A stretch of DNA of 42,015 bases, from assembly GCA_905215575.1 (NCBI GenBank), contig CAJMQV010000009.1, positions 1 through 42,015 on the forward strand. The letters run 5' to 3'. This document shows, piece after piece, positions 8,826 to 16,115 of the stretch. Within the stretch, counting starts at the first letter, position 1; every line of letters starts with the position of its first letter. The notes under the pieces are model-generated. The model was not told where the DNA came from and ran no database searches. It saw only the letters and a list, made by a program, of their open reading frames with translations. The position numbers and the translations under genes were made by a program. The stretch is from an uncultured bacterium (GTDB taxonomy: Bacteria; Bacteroidota; Bacteroidia; Bacteroidales; Bacteroidaceae).

Positions 8826-10322
8826 TTAGAATACTGAAACTGTGTGGAGCAAAGGACATGCTTTACTGTCGTTAATAGTAATTCGGATGGCCTTTACATT
8901 GTAGCCATCACCATAATCGGTTGTACTGCCATTCAGAGGAATGATTCGTTTATAACCGACGGTGGTACACTGGGCTGTTGCTCTTGGAGTCCAGTTGCTT
9001 CCATCTTCGCTGGTTTCAACAGTAAACGATTTTATTCTTTGTCCTTTCTTGATGTATTCCATCAGCGCCACATAGTGCACTTTCTGAGGTTCGTCCCAAG
9101 TCAAGGTTATACTTGATTCGATCACATCATCGTCTGTAGCCCAATAAGTATCTTTATCGTTGTCGTTAAGGTTAGAGGCATCATATTTTCTTTGGGCGCC
9201 AGCTTTACGTGTTTCAGAAGCTTCGATTTTGGCATTCAAGGCCAAGTCGTTGCCCAATCTTTCTTTCAGCAGATTTCCTAATTCTTTCATTCGGGTAACA
9301 GTTGCCTGTGGCAATTCACCTGTCTTGTCCGGTGGGAAGTTCAGAATCAGAGTAGCATTACGTCCTACGGTTTCCAAATAGAATTTGAACAGTTCATTTA
9401 AAGAGCGTGGTGATTCTCCCTCATGCCAGAACCATCCGGCACTGGTACCTTTTGCATCCGATTCTCCCGGGAACCATCTCCAACCATTCTCATTACCATT
9501 TTCATTAGGGCCTCTTGATGGTTTGTATTCTGGTGACCAGTTGGTTACTCCTGCCCATCCGGCTTCGTTTCCGATCCAACGGGCTTCGTCACCTACACCC
9601 CACATGACACAGTTGGGCTGCATTTTGTGAATGGAGTCTGCCAAGTTGGGCACGTCGTAATAAGTGCTTGCATCAATGCTTCTTGTTTCATTGGCACCAC
9701 CATAGTAACCGTCGCCGCCATTGGCTCCGTCAAACCACATTTCGAACTGGTCATCGCCATATTCTGCCAACTCGGAAGCCTGTTTCAGGAATACTTCCTT
9801 TACGTAGGTATCTTTACCATAGTGTGCGCTGTTTCTGTCCCATGGAGAGATGTAGAAACCATATTTCATGCCCAACTTTTCGCTGGCTTCGGCATAAGCT
9901 TTCGGCACATTAACTTCAAAGTTGAGGCCACAATTATTTGCATTGTGATCTGTCGTTTTAGTAGGCCAGAGGCAGAATCCGTCATGATGTTTAACTACGG
10001 CAATACCACCTTTCATACCGGCATCCTTGGCAGCCTGTACCCATTGTTCGCAATTAGGGTGTTTCGGAGGACGGAAATTTGATAACTCCTCATCACCACG
10101 TCCCCATTCAAGTCCAGTATAAGTGTTCATTCCATAATGGAAGAAGGCATAAAATTCAGTTTCCTGCCAAGCCAATTGTCTTGCTGAAGGAACTGGAAAA
10201 ACAGGGGCCGGTTCGTTATCCGGATTGTCTAATGTTTGGCTGATCAGATTTCCTTGAGCCATAGCTTCTAAAGAAATACCGGAAAGAGCCAGCATTAATA
10301 AAGAAGAGTAGATTTTTCTCAT
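8826..10322 (-). CDS. Exported GH29 alpha-L-fucosidase with C-terminal discoidin-like domain
   Basis: Exported enzyme of 498 residues predicted to release alpha-linked L-fucose from glycans. A signal peptide occupies about 1-22 (cleavage after AMA). The GH29 barrel spans about 45-360 and shows FFHYGMNTYTG, the conserved KHHDGF at 111-116, YGFYISPWDRN, and EMWFDGANGG with the likely nucleophile D198. The acid/base residue is not assigned. Residues about 361-498 look like an F5/8 type C carbohydrate-binding domain (DKDTYWATDDD, SITLTWDEPQ, FTVETSEDGSNW). The layout resembles the 3/4-linkage GH29-B group, but that is a guess. It is the first gene of a two-gene operon with the GH16 enzyme; no SusC/SusD pair is nearby. 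Confidence 0.92.
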   Translation of the reverse strand: MRKIYSSLLMLALSGISLEAMAQGNLISQTLDNPDNEPAPVFPVPSARQLAWQETEFYAFFHYGMNTYTGLEWGRGDEELSNFRPPKHPNCEQWVQAAKDAGMKGGIAVVKHHDGFCLWPTKTTDHNANNCGLNFEVNVPKAYAEASEKLGMKYGFYISPWDRNSAHYGKDTYVKEVFLKQASELAEYGDDQFEMWFDGANGGDGYYGGANETRSIDASTYYDVPNLADSIHKMQPNCVMWGVGDEARWIGNEAGWAGVTNWSPEYKPSRGPNENGNENGWRWFPGESDAKGTSAGWFWHEGESPRSLNELFKFYLETVGRNATLILNFPPDKTGELPQATVTRMKELGNLLKERLGNDLALNAKIEASETRKAGAQRKYDASNLNDNDKDTYWATDDDVIESSITLTWDEPQKVHYVALMEYIKKGQRIKSFTVETSEDGSNWTPRATAQCTTVGYKRIIPLNGSTTDYGDGYNVKAIRITINDSKACPLLHTVSVF

Positions 10323-10426
10323 GAGATTGTTTTTAGGTTATTACAAAAATTGTTTAGTAAGCAACTTTAATGGTATGCTTGAGTTCTTGGTATTGTTTTG
10401 AAAAATCAGCGAGGATTTTTTCGCAA

Positions 10427-10434
10427 CTAAGATA
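10427..10434 (-). promoter_or_regulatory. Possible -7 box of the GH29-GH16 operon (TATCTTAG)
   Basis: On the minus strand TATCTTAG is one base away from TAnnTTTG and lies about 105 bases before the fucosidase start. No clean TTTG -33 element is seen. The 251-base gap between the fucosidase and gyrB otherwise holds only the gyrB terminator. Confidence 0.3.
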
Positions 10435-10488
10435 CGAAAAAATAAAGGAACTTCTGTCTTAATTTTTTAAAATTCAATGTAATAGAAT

Positions 10489-10527
10489 AAAAAAGCTGCT
10501 CCCATAGAATCACTTCTAAAGAGCAGC
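10489..10527 (-). terminator. Terminator of gyrB
   Basis: GCTGCTC at 10495-10501 pairs with GAGCAGC at 10521-10527, with a smaller inner stem TAGAA/TTCTA. On the minus strand it is followed by a run of six T, as expected for the end of the gyrB transcript. Confidence 0.85.
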
Positions 10528-10573
10528 CAAGAAAATATTTATAAGAATTGAATGATAGTATTCCTTTTAATCG

Positions 10574-12544
10574 TTACGCATCAATGTTTGCGTAAGTAGC
10601 GTTTTGTTCGATGAATTCGCGTCGTGGACCGACATCCTCTCCCATAAGCATGGAGAATACATAGTCTGCGCCCGCAGCATCATCAATGGTTACCTGCTTC
10701 AGGAGGCGTGTTTCCGGGTTCATGGTTGTTTCCCACAACTGTTCGGCATTCATCTCTCCCAAACCTTTGTAGCGTTGGGTGGTGATACCTTGTTCTGATC
10801 CGTTGTTGTAGGTTTTCATGAAACGCAAACGGTCGGCTTCAGTGTAGCAGTATTCTTCGATCTTGCCTTTTCTGCATCGGTAGAGCGGAGGTGTTGCAAT
10901 GAACAAGTGTCCGTTCTGGATGAGTTCCGGCATATAGCGATAGAACAGAGTCATCAGCAGGGTGTCGATGTGTGAACCATCGACATCGGCATCGGTCATG
11001 ATGATAATCTTGTGATATCTCAGTTTGTCATAATTGGCCTCTTTGCTGTCTTCTCCCAGTCCGAAGCGCACACCCAATGCCTGAATGATGTTGTTAACCT
11101 CTTCATGCTCAAAGGCTTTGTGCCACATGACACGTTCTACATTGAATATCTTTCCTCGAATCGGAAGGATTGCCTGATATTGACGGCTTCGTCCCTGTTT
11201 GGCCGATCCGCCGGCTGAATCTCCCTCGACGATGAAGAGCTCGCAGTTTGCCGCGTCTTTGTCTGAGCAGTCTGCCAATTTTCCAGGAAGACCGCCGCCC
11301 GACATCGGGCTTTTACGCTGTACGCTTTCGCGTGCCTTGCGTGCGGCAACACGTGCAGTTGCGGCCAGAATGACCTTGTCTACAATCTGTTTGGCCTCTT
11401 TCGGGTGCTCTTCCAGATAGTTGGCCAGCGCTTCGCCCACAGCCTGCTGTACGGCTCCGGCAACTTCGCTGTTACCTAATTTTGTTTTTGTCTGTCCCTC
11501 GAACTGAGGTTCAGCCACTTTGATGGAAATAACTGCGGTTAGTCCTTCGCGGAAGTCCTCTCCGGAAATCTCCACCTTGTTCTTTTCCAGCTTTTCCAGT
11601 TCCTTGGTGCACTGTTCCTCTGCATACTTCTTTAATGTACGGGTCAGTGCGGTGCGGAAGCCGGCCAAGTGAGTACCACCCTCTATCGTGTTGATATTGT
11701 TCACATAAGAGTGGATGTTTTCGGTATAACCGGTGTTATACATTACTGCCACTTCGATAGGAACTCCCTGTTTCTCTGTGTTCAGATAAATCACATCGTT
11801 GAACAGGTGGATTCGGCTGGAATCAATATATCTGACAAATTCTTTCAGTCCGTTTTCTGAGTAGAACACTTCCTGACGGGGTTTGCCTTCCTCGTTCACA
11901 TCGCGCATATCAGTCAATGTGATGGTGATTCCCGCATTCAGGAATGCCAATTCACGCATTCTGTTTGCCAGTACCTCGTATTTGTAGGTTGTGGTGATGA
12001 AAATGCTTCCATCCGGCCAGAATTGCTGGCGTGTGCCTCGCTTATCGGTTTCTCCGACAACTTTTACGGGGTACAGAGGTTTGCCGCAAGCGTATTCCTG
12101 CTGATAGATTTTTCCGTCGCGGAATACTTGTGACAACATTTTGGTTGACAGGGCATTAACACATGATACACCCACACCGTGAAGACCACCGGAAACCTTG
12201 TAAGATCCTTTGTCGAATTTACCTCCGGCATGAAGAACAGTCATCACCACCTCAAGGGCTGATTTGTGTTCCTTTTCGTGCATGTCGACAGGAATACCTC
12301 GACCGTTGTCCTGTACGGTTATCGAATTGTCTTCGTTGATGGTTACTTCAATATGGGTACAGTAGCCAGCAAGAGCCTCGTCGATAGAGTTGTCCACGGT
12401 TTCATAAACCAAGTGGTGCAATCCCTTTTCGCCGATATCACCGATATACATGGCCGGACGCTTGCGTACGGCTTCCAGTCCTTCAAGGACTTGTATGCTG
12501 CTTGCCGAATAACTTCCGGCATTGATCTGTTCTTCTTCTGACAT
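10574..12544 (-). CDS. gyrB: DNA gyrase subunit B
   Basis: ATPase subunit of DNA gyrase (656 residues), which introduces negative supercoils together with GyrA. The GHKL ATPase domain shows DNSIDEALAG (residues 51-60), DNGRGIP (79-85) and GGLHGVG (119-125). The TOPRIM domain has VEGDSAGGSAKQGR (EGDSAGG at 440-446) and the metal-binding DADVD at 518-522. The C-terminal QRYKGLGEMN motif is intact. At 656 residues it is the short form without the insertion found in E. coli GyrB (about 800). GyrA is not in the window. The start is set by the -7 box at 12569-12576 and by the usual N-terminal length. Confidence 0.96.
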   Translation of the reverse strand: MSEEEQINAGSYSASSIQVLEGLEAVRKRPAMYIGDIGEKGLHHLVYETVDNSIDEALAGYCTHIEVTINEDNSITVQDNGRGIPVDMHEKEHKSALEVVMTVLHAGGKFDKGSYKVSGGLHGVGVSCVNALSTKMLSQVFRDGKIYQQEYACGKPLYPVKVVGETDKRGTRQQFWPDGSIFITTTYKYEVLANRMRELAFLNAGITITLTDMRDVNEEGKPRQEVFYSENGLKEFVRYIDSSRIHLFNDVIYLNTEKQGVPIEVAVMYNTGYTENIHSYVNNINTIEGGTHLAGFRTALTRTLKKYAEEQCTKELEKLEKNKVEISGEDFREGLTAVISIKVAEPQFEGQTKTKLGNSEVAGAVQQAVGEALANYLEEHPKEAKQIVDKVILAATARVAARKARESVQRKSPMSGGGLPGKLADCSDKDAANCELFIVEGDSAGGSAKQGRSRQYQAILPIRGKIFNVERVMWHKAFEHEEVNNIIQALGVRFGLGEDSKEANYDKLRYHKIIIMTDADVDGSHIDTLLMTLFYRYMPELIQNGHLFIATPPLYRCRKGKIEEYCYTEADRLRFMKTYNNGSEQGITTQRYKGLGEMNAEQLWETTMNPETRLLKQVTIDDAAGADYVFSMLMGEDVGPRREFIEQNATYANIDA

Positions 12545-12568
12545 ACTTGTGTTATTCTAATTAATGCA

Positions 12569-12576
12569 CAAATATA
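12569..12576 (-). promoter_or_regulatory. -7 promoter box of gyrB (TATATTTG)
   Basis: On the minus strand TATATTTG fits TAnnTTTG exactly and lies 24 bases upstream of the gyrB ATG. The A-rich stretch further upstream shows no clear -33 element. Confidence 0.6.
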
Positions 12577-12708
12577 CAAAAAAAAAGAACATTAAGCTAT
12601 TTTTTTTTCTTAATTATCGTTGTAAACTGCGGGATAGGGGCAGATGCTCTCCTGTATTGATTTCTGCGCTGCAGTGTATCCGGTTTAAGGAGCCGCTGGT
12701 GATCGGGT

Positions 12709-12737
12709 AAAAAAAAAGAGACCAATTAATTGGTCTC
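12709..12737 (-). terminator. Terminator of rpsT
   Basis: Perfect 20-base palindrome GAGACCAATTAATTGGTCTC at 12718-12737, followed on the minus strand by nine T (12709-12717). It ends the tRNA-Glu/rpsT unit before the gyrB promoter. Confidence 0.9.
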
Positions 12738-12758
12738 TCTATTATTTTTCATTCAGGA

Positions 12759-13013
12759 TTATGCCAATTTGCTGATATAAGCAGCAAGTTTTGACTTCAA
12801 GTTGGCAGCCTTGTTCTTGTGAATTACATTGATCTTAGCCAGCTTGTCCAAAGACTTCTGTACGCTTGGATACATAGCAATTGCTGCTTCCTTATCCTTT
12901 GTTGCGCGCAGCTTACGAACAGCGTTACGCATTGTCTTAGCGTAGTATCTGTTGTGGAGTCTTCTTTTTTCCTCCTGACGGATTCTTTTTACTGATGATT
13001 TATGATTTGCCAT
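12759..13013 (-). CDS. rpsT: 30S ribosomal protein S20
   Basis: Small basic ribosomal protein of 84 residues that binds 16S rRNA in the 30S subunit. It starts MANHKSSVKRIRQEEKRRL and carries the conserved NRYYAKTMRNAVRKLRATKD region and the C-terminal IHKNKAANLKSKLAAYISKL. The frame stays open upstream to 13175, but that extension reads straight through tRNA-Glu and must be ignored; the family N-terminus begins at MANHKSS. No promoter is visible in the 32 bases between the tRNA and the start codon, so rpsT is probably co-transcribed with tRNA-Glu from the promoter at 13173-13203. Confidence 0.95.
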   Translation of the reverse strand: MANHKSSVKRIRQEEKRRLHNRYYAKTMRNAVRKLRATKDKEAAIAMYPSVQKSLDKLAKINVIHKNKAANLKSKLAAYISKLA

Positions 13014-13045
13014 CTCAATTCTTAAAATATATTCATTTAACTTAG

Positions 13046-13117
13046 TAGTCCCTAGGAGAGTCGAACTCCTCTTTAGAGAATGAAAATCTCTCGTCCTAAC
13101 CGATAGACGAAGGGACC
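13046..13117 (-). tRNA. tRNA-Glu (anticodon TTC)
   Basis: A 72-base tRNA on the minus strand. The acceptor GGTCCCT pairs with AGGGACT (G-U at the first pair), discriminator A; D arm GTCTATCGGTTAGGAC; anticodon stem AGAGA/TCTCT with loop TTTTCAT giving anticodon TTC; four-base variable region; T arm AGGAG-TTCGACT-CTCCT. The CCA end is not encoded. It is the first element of a unit with rpsT. Confidence 0.95.
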
Positions 13118-13172
13118 GGGGTTTTGAACTTTTTGAGTTCTTATTACCGAGGTTTGTTTCTCGATTGCGATG

Positions 13173-13203
13173 CAAAGGTACGACTTATTTTTGAATCTCC
13201 AAA
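13173..13203 (-). promoter_or_regulatory. Promoter of tRNA-Glu and rpsT, full -33/-7
   Basis: The best promoter in the window. On the minus strand TTTG (13200-13203) is followed after exactly 19 bases by TACCTTTG (13173-13180), matching both Bacteroidetes elements and their spacing. It lies about 55 bases upstream of the tRNA. Confidence 0.85.
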
Positions 13204-13268
13204 CTTTTCCGCAAAAAAAATGCGTTTTTTTTCGAAAAAAATTCGTTTTGGCCATTTTTATTGCCTTT

Positions 13269-13302
13269 TTTGGTCAAAATAGCCTCTTTTTCTCTATTTT
13301 TG
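13269..13302 (+). promoter_or_regulatory. Promoter of recO
   Basis: TTTG at 13269-13272 and TATTTTTG at 13295-13302, separated by 22 bases, 25 bases before the recO start. It is divergent from the tRNA-Glu promoter; a T7-CG-A7 palindrome (13226-13241) lies between them. Confidence 0.6.
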
Positions 13303-13327
13303 CCACGGTTAATAAAGAAGATATTTT

Positions 13328-14053
13328 ATGTATGAAAAGAGCAGGGCAATAGTGCTTCGAGTCCATAAATTGGATGATGAGAAACGAATTGCCGAAGTTT
13401 ATACCGAGAGTAGGGGATTTCTGTCCTTCCGGATTGCACAGGGAAGCGGGAAAAGATCGAAGATGAAGAATACATATTTCCTCCCGCTGAATGTTCTGGA
13501 GCTGGAATACGACTATCGGGAGCGTTTTCCGTTGCAGAACATCAGTGAGCTGTCCTTACAGTCTTCCATCCAGATGAGCTGTTTTAATCCATATAAGTCG
13601 GCCATTGTCTTGTTCCTGTCCGAGTTTCTGGTATCTATATTAAGGAAAGAGCCCCAGAATAATGAATTGTTTTCTTTTTTGGTAGATTCCCTGGCCTGGT
13701 TGGAGCGTAACGAAAAGGAGTTTATGAGTTTTCATCTGGCTTTTGTCACGCAGATGACCCGTTTTCTCGGAATCCCTCCTTTTATAGACTCTTATTTTGC
13801 GGGAAGCTATTTTGATATGCAGGAGTCTGCCTTTGTGCAGCTGCCTCCGGTGCATGGCCTCTTTCTGTCGCCCGAATATGCGGCTCTGCTGGCTGCTTTT
13901 TACCGTGTGGCATACGATGATATGCCTTTGCTGGTTTTGTCGCGTCAGGACAGACGTGAATTCTTGCATATACTCGTTCGTTATTATCAGTTGCATTTCC
14001 CGGGTTTTGCCGAGTTGAAGTCGCTTTCGGTGCTTTCTGATTTGTTTGAATAA
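13328..14053 (+). CDS. recO: DNA repair protein RecO
   Basis: Recombination mediator of 241 residues that works with RecR to load RecA at gaps coated with single-strand binding protein. The N-terminal OB fold (residues 1-80) starts MYEKSRAIVLRVHKLDDEKRIAEVYTESRGF, which is typical of Bacteroidetes RecO, with the basic GSGKRSKMKNTYF segment. The helical C-terminal part covers 90-241. The four-cysteine zinc motif seen in some RecO proteins is absent. It is divergent from tRNA-Glu/rpsT and converges on the end of the division cluster. Confidence 0.9.
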   Translation: MYEKSRAIVLRVHKLDDEKRIAEVYTESRGFLSFRIAQGSGKRSKMKNTYFLPLNVLELEYDYRERFPLQNISELSLQSSIQMSCFNPYKSAIVLFLSEFLVSILRKEPQNNELFSFLVDSLAWLERNEKEFMSFHLAFVTQMTRFLGIPPFIDSYFAGSYFDMQESAFVQLPPVHGLFLSPEYAALLAAFYRVAYDDMPLLVLSRQDRREFLHILVRYYQLHFPGFAELKSLSVLSDLFE

Positions 14054-14210
14054 GATCCGTGCCGTCCGCTTCCAGAATCAGAAATCTGCTTGCGGAAAAA
14101 TCCTTTCGACGAATTGCCAAAATCGTTTCGATCATTTTTCCGAAACGTCGTGATGTTTTTTATCGGTGGCCGTTTGCCTGAGCGGGCGGTTATTTGAGTA
14201 TAAGATAAAA

Positions 14211-14245
14211 AAGAAAGGGCCTGGATTTGCTCCGAGCCCTTTCTT
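14211..14245 (-). terminator. Terminator at the end of the division cluster
   Basis: AAGAAAGGGC (14211-14220) pairs perfectly with GCCCTTTCTT (14236-14245). On the minus strand it is followed by TTTTATC, fitting the end of the yqeY transcript; it may also stop recO transcription from the other side. The 250 bases between recO and yqeY hold nothing else I can recognise. Confidence 0.8.
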
Positions 14246-14302
14246 GCTATAAATCCATGGTCTGGATTCTATAGTTTTTTGTTGTTTCAGCCTGTTTACG
14301 GC

Positions 14303-14752
14303 TTATGAAAGCAATTCCTTTACCAAAGTGCTGATCGCTTTGCCATCAGCTTTTCCGGCCAAGCTCTTGGTGGCTACACCCATCACCTTACCCATATCCT
14401 TAGGACTGCTTGCGCCGGTTTCTTCAATGATTTTCTGGATGGCGGCCTTGAGTTCCTCCTCGCTCAGAGGCTTCGGCAGGTATTCCTCGATAACGGCCAC
14501 CTGTGCCAGTTCCTCGTTGGCCAGGTCTTCGCGGTTCTGGCTTACATAAAGAGCTGCGGTGTCTTTACCCTGTTTGGTTAGTTTAGACAAAATCTTCAAT
14601 GCGGCTTCGTCTGTGAGTTCATCATTGGCTCCCGGAGCGGTCTTTGCTTCCAGAAACAGTTTCTTCACGTTGCGCAGAGCTTCCAGACGTACTTTGTCCT
14701 TAGCCTTCATTGCGGCAACGATATCTTTGCTGATTTGATCAAAAAGTGCCAT
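14303..14752 (-). CDS. GatB/YqeY domain protein
   Basis: Protein of 149 residues of the YqeY family, related to the C-terminal tRNA-binding tail domain of the amidotransferase subunit GatB. It starts MALFDQISKDIVAAMKAKDKVRLEALRNVK and ends in the conserved DMGKVMGVATKSLAGKADGKAISTLVKELL. Length is normal. Its cellular role is not established; a link with tRNA is inferred from the domain. It is the last gene of the division operon, seven bases after ftsZ, and this ftsZ-yqeY pairing is one I associate with Bacteroidetes. Confidence 0.9.
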   Translation of the reverse strand: MALFDQISKDIVAAMKAKDKVRLEALRNVKKLFLEAKTAPGANDELTDEAALKILSKLTKQGKDTAALYVSQNREDLANEELAQVAVIEEYLPKPLSEEELKAAIQKIIEETGASSPKDMGKVMGVATKSLAGKADGKAISTLVKELLS

Positions 14753-14759
14753 AGACTAA

Positions 14760-16091
14760 TTAAAAAATAATTGTATTATTTGGTTGAGTTGTTGTTTCTT
14801 CTTCGTTTTCCGCAGTGCTTTGTGCAATGTTGTGCGCTGTTTTCGACTTGATATCTTCCAGCTGATCTTTGCTGCGCATGTAGGTAGGCATTTCATCTAC
14901 CATAGTGATGATATTGTCGTTGTCCAGATCGTCTTTCTTGAAGACGAACACATTGTGGCGCTTGCGGGTTGCCGGTTGGTTTCCTCCCGGATAGAATTTG
15001 CTTCTTCTTTCTCCCTTTCTGGATTCCTCGTCCTCCTTTTTCTCTTCCTCTTCCTTTGACTGGGTCTTTCTGGCGATGACATTATCCATTCCCGGAATGT
15101 TTTCCAGACCGAATCCGGTGGCCAGCACCGTGATCTTGACCTTCTTCTCCAGGGTATCGTCAGTGGCCACTCCCCATTTGGTTTCTACGTCCGGACCGAA
15201 CTTGGTCATGAAGTCATTGATTTCATTCATTTCCTCCATGGTGAGCTGATCCTGATCCTTGGCGCAGAAGGTGATGCTGAGCAATACCTTCTTGGAATTG
15301 AAGATATCATCGTTGTTGAGCAACGGAGAGTGCAGTGCCTCGTCGATGGCATGCTTCACACGGTTTTCTCCCTCGCCGTATCCGGTACTCATGATGGCTA
15401 CACCGCCGTCTTTCAGCACGGTGGTTACATCCTGGAAGTCGAGGTTGATGATGCCATGTACGGTAATGATCTCGGCGATACTTTTGGCGGCGATGGACAG
15501 AGTGTCGTCGGCCTTGGCAAAAGCGTTCAGAAGAGACAGCTCCGGATAGATTTCGCGCAGACGCTCGTTGTTGATCACCAGCAGGGCATCTACATGCTTT
15601 GAGATTTCTTCCACACCGTCGAGTGCCTGGTCAATCTTTTTGTTTCCTTCGAAAAGGAACGGGATGGTAACGATTCCTACGGTAAGGATACCCATGTCCT
15701 TGGCGCATTGGGCAATGATAGGTGCGGCACCGGTACCGGTTCCACCACCCATTCCGGCTGTTACGAACACCATGCGGGTACCGTCGTCAAGCATCTTTCT
15801 GATTTCCTCGATATTGTCCAATGCGGCCTGACGTCCTTTTTCCGGACGGTTTCCGGCTCCAAGTCCCGGTCCCAGCTGAAGGCGGGTAGGAACAGGAGAG
15901 TCGCTCAGAGCCTTCTTGTCTGTATTACAAACTACGAAGGTTACATCATGGATGCCTTGCTTGTACATGTGGTTCACGGCATTTCCGCCTCCACCTCCCA
16001 CACCAACAACTTTGATGATGCTGGAACTGTCAGTCTTTACATTGAAGTGAATGCCGTTTTCCTCATTCATATGCTTGTTCTCTTCTGTCAT
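14760..16091 (-). CDS. ftsZ: Cell division GTPase FtsZ
   Basis: Tubulin-like GTPase of 443 residues that forms the Z ring. It shows the nucleotide-binding VGVGGGGGNAVNHM (30-42), the tubulin signature GGGTGTGAAP (115-124), NTDKKAL and the T7-loop region DFQDV. Residues about 340-395 are a highly charged linker (SKEEEEKKEDEESRKGERR). A motif like the FtsZ C-terminal peptide (DEMPTYMRSKDQ) lies around residue 395-406, but about 38 more residues follow it, whereas the peptide is normally at the extreme end. It sits between ftsA and yqeY in the operon. Function is certain; the role of the tail is open. Confidence 0.97.
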   Translation of the reverse strand: MTEENKHMNEENGIHFNVKTDSSSIIKVVGVGGGGGNAVNHMYKQGIHDVTFVVCNTDKKALSDSPVPTRLQLGPGLGAGNRPEKGRQAALDNIEEIRKMLDDGTRMVFVTAGMGGGTGTGAAPIIAQCAKDMGILTVGIVTIPFLFEGNKKIDQALDGVEEISKHVDALLVINNERLREIYPELSLLNAFAKADDTLSIAAKSIAEIITVHGIINLDFQDVTTVLKDGGVAIMSTGYGEGENRVKHAIDEALHSPLLNNDDIFNSKKVLLSITFCAKDQDQLTMEEMNEINDFMTKFGPDVETKWGVATDDTLEKKVKITVLATGFGLENIPGMDNVIARKTQSKEEEEKKEDEESRKGERRSKFYPGGNQPATRKRHNVFVFKKDDLDNDNIITMVDEMPTYMRSKDQLEDIKSKTAHNIAQSTAENEEETTTQPNNTIIF

Positions 16092-16115
16092 AGTTGTTAT
16101 CGTTTTTAAGAGATC

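Noticed and set aside
13014..13175. 54-residue N-terminal extension of S20
   Set aside because: It reads through tRNA-Glu; the S20 family begins at MANHKSS.
13226..13241. T7-CG-A7 palindrome between divergent promoters considered as a terminator or operator
   Set aside because: Pure A/T arms form a weak hairpin and such runs are common in AT-rich intergenic DNA.
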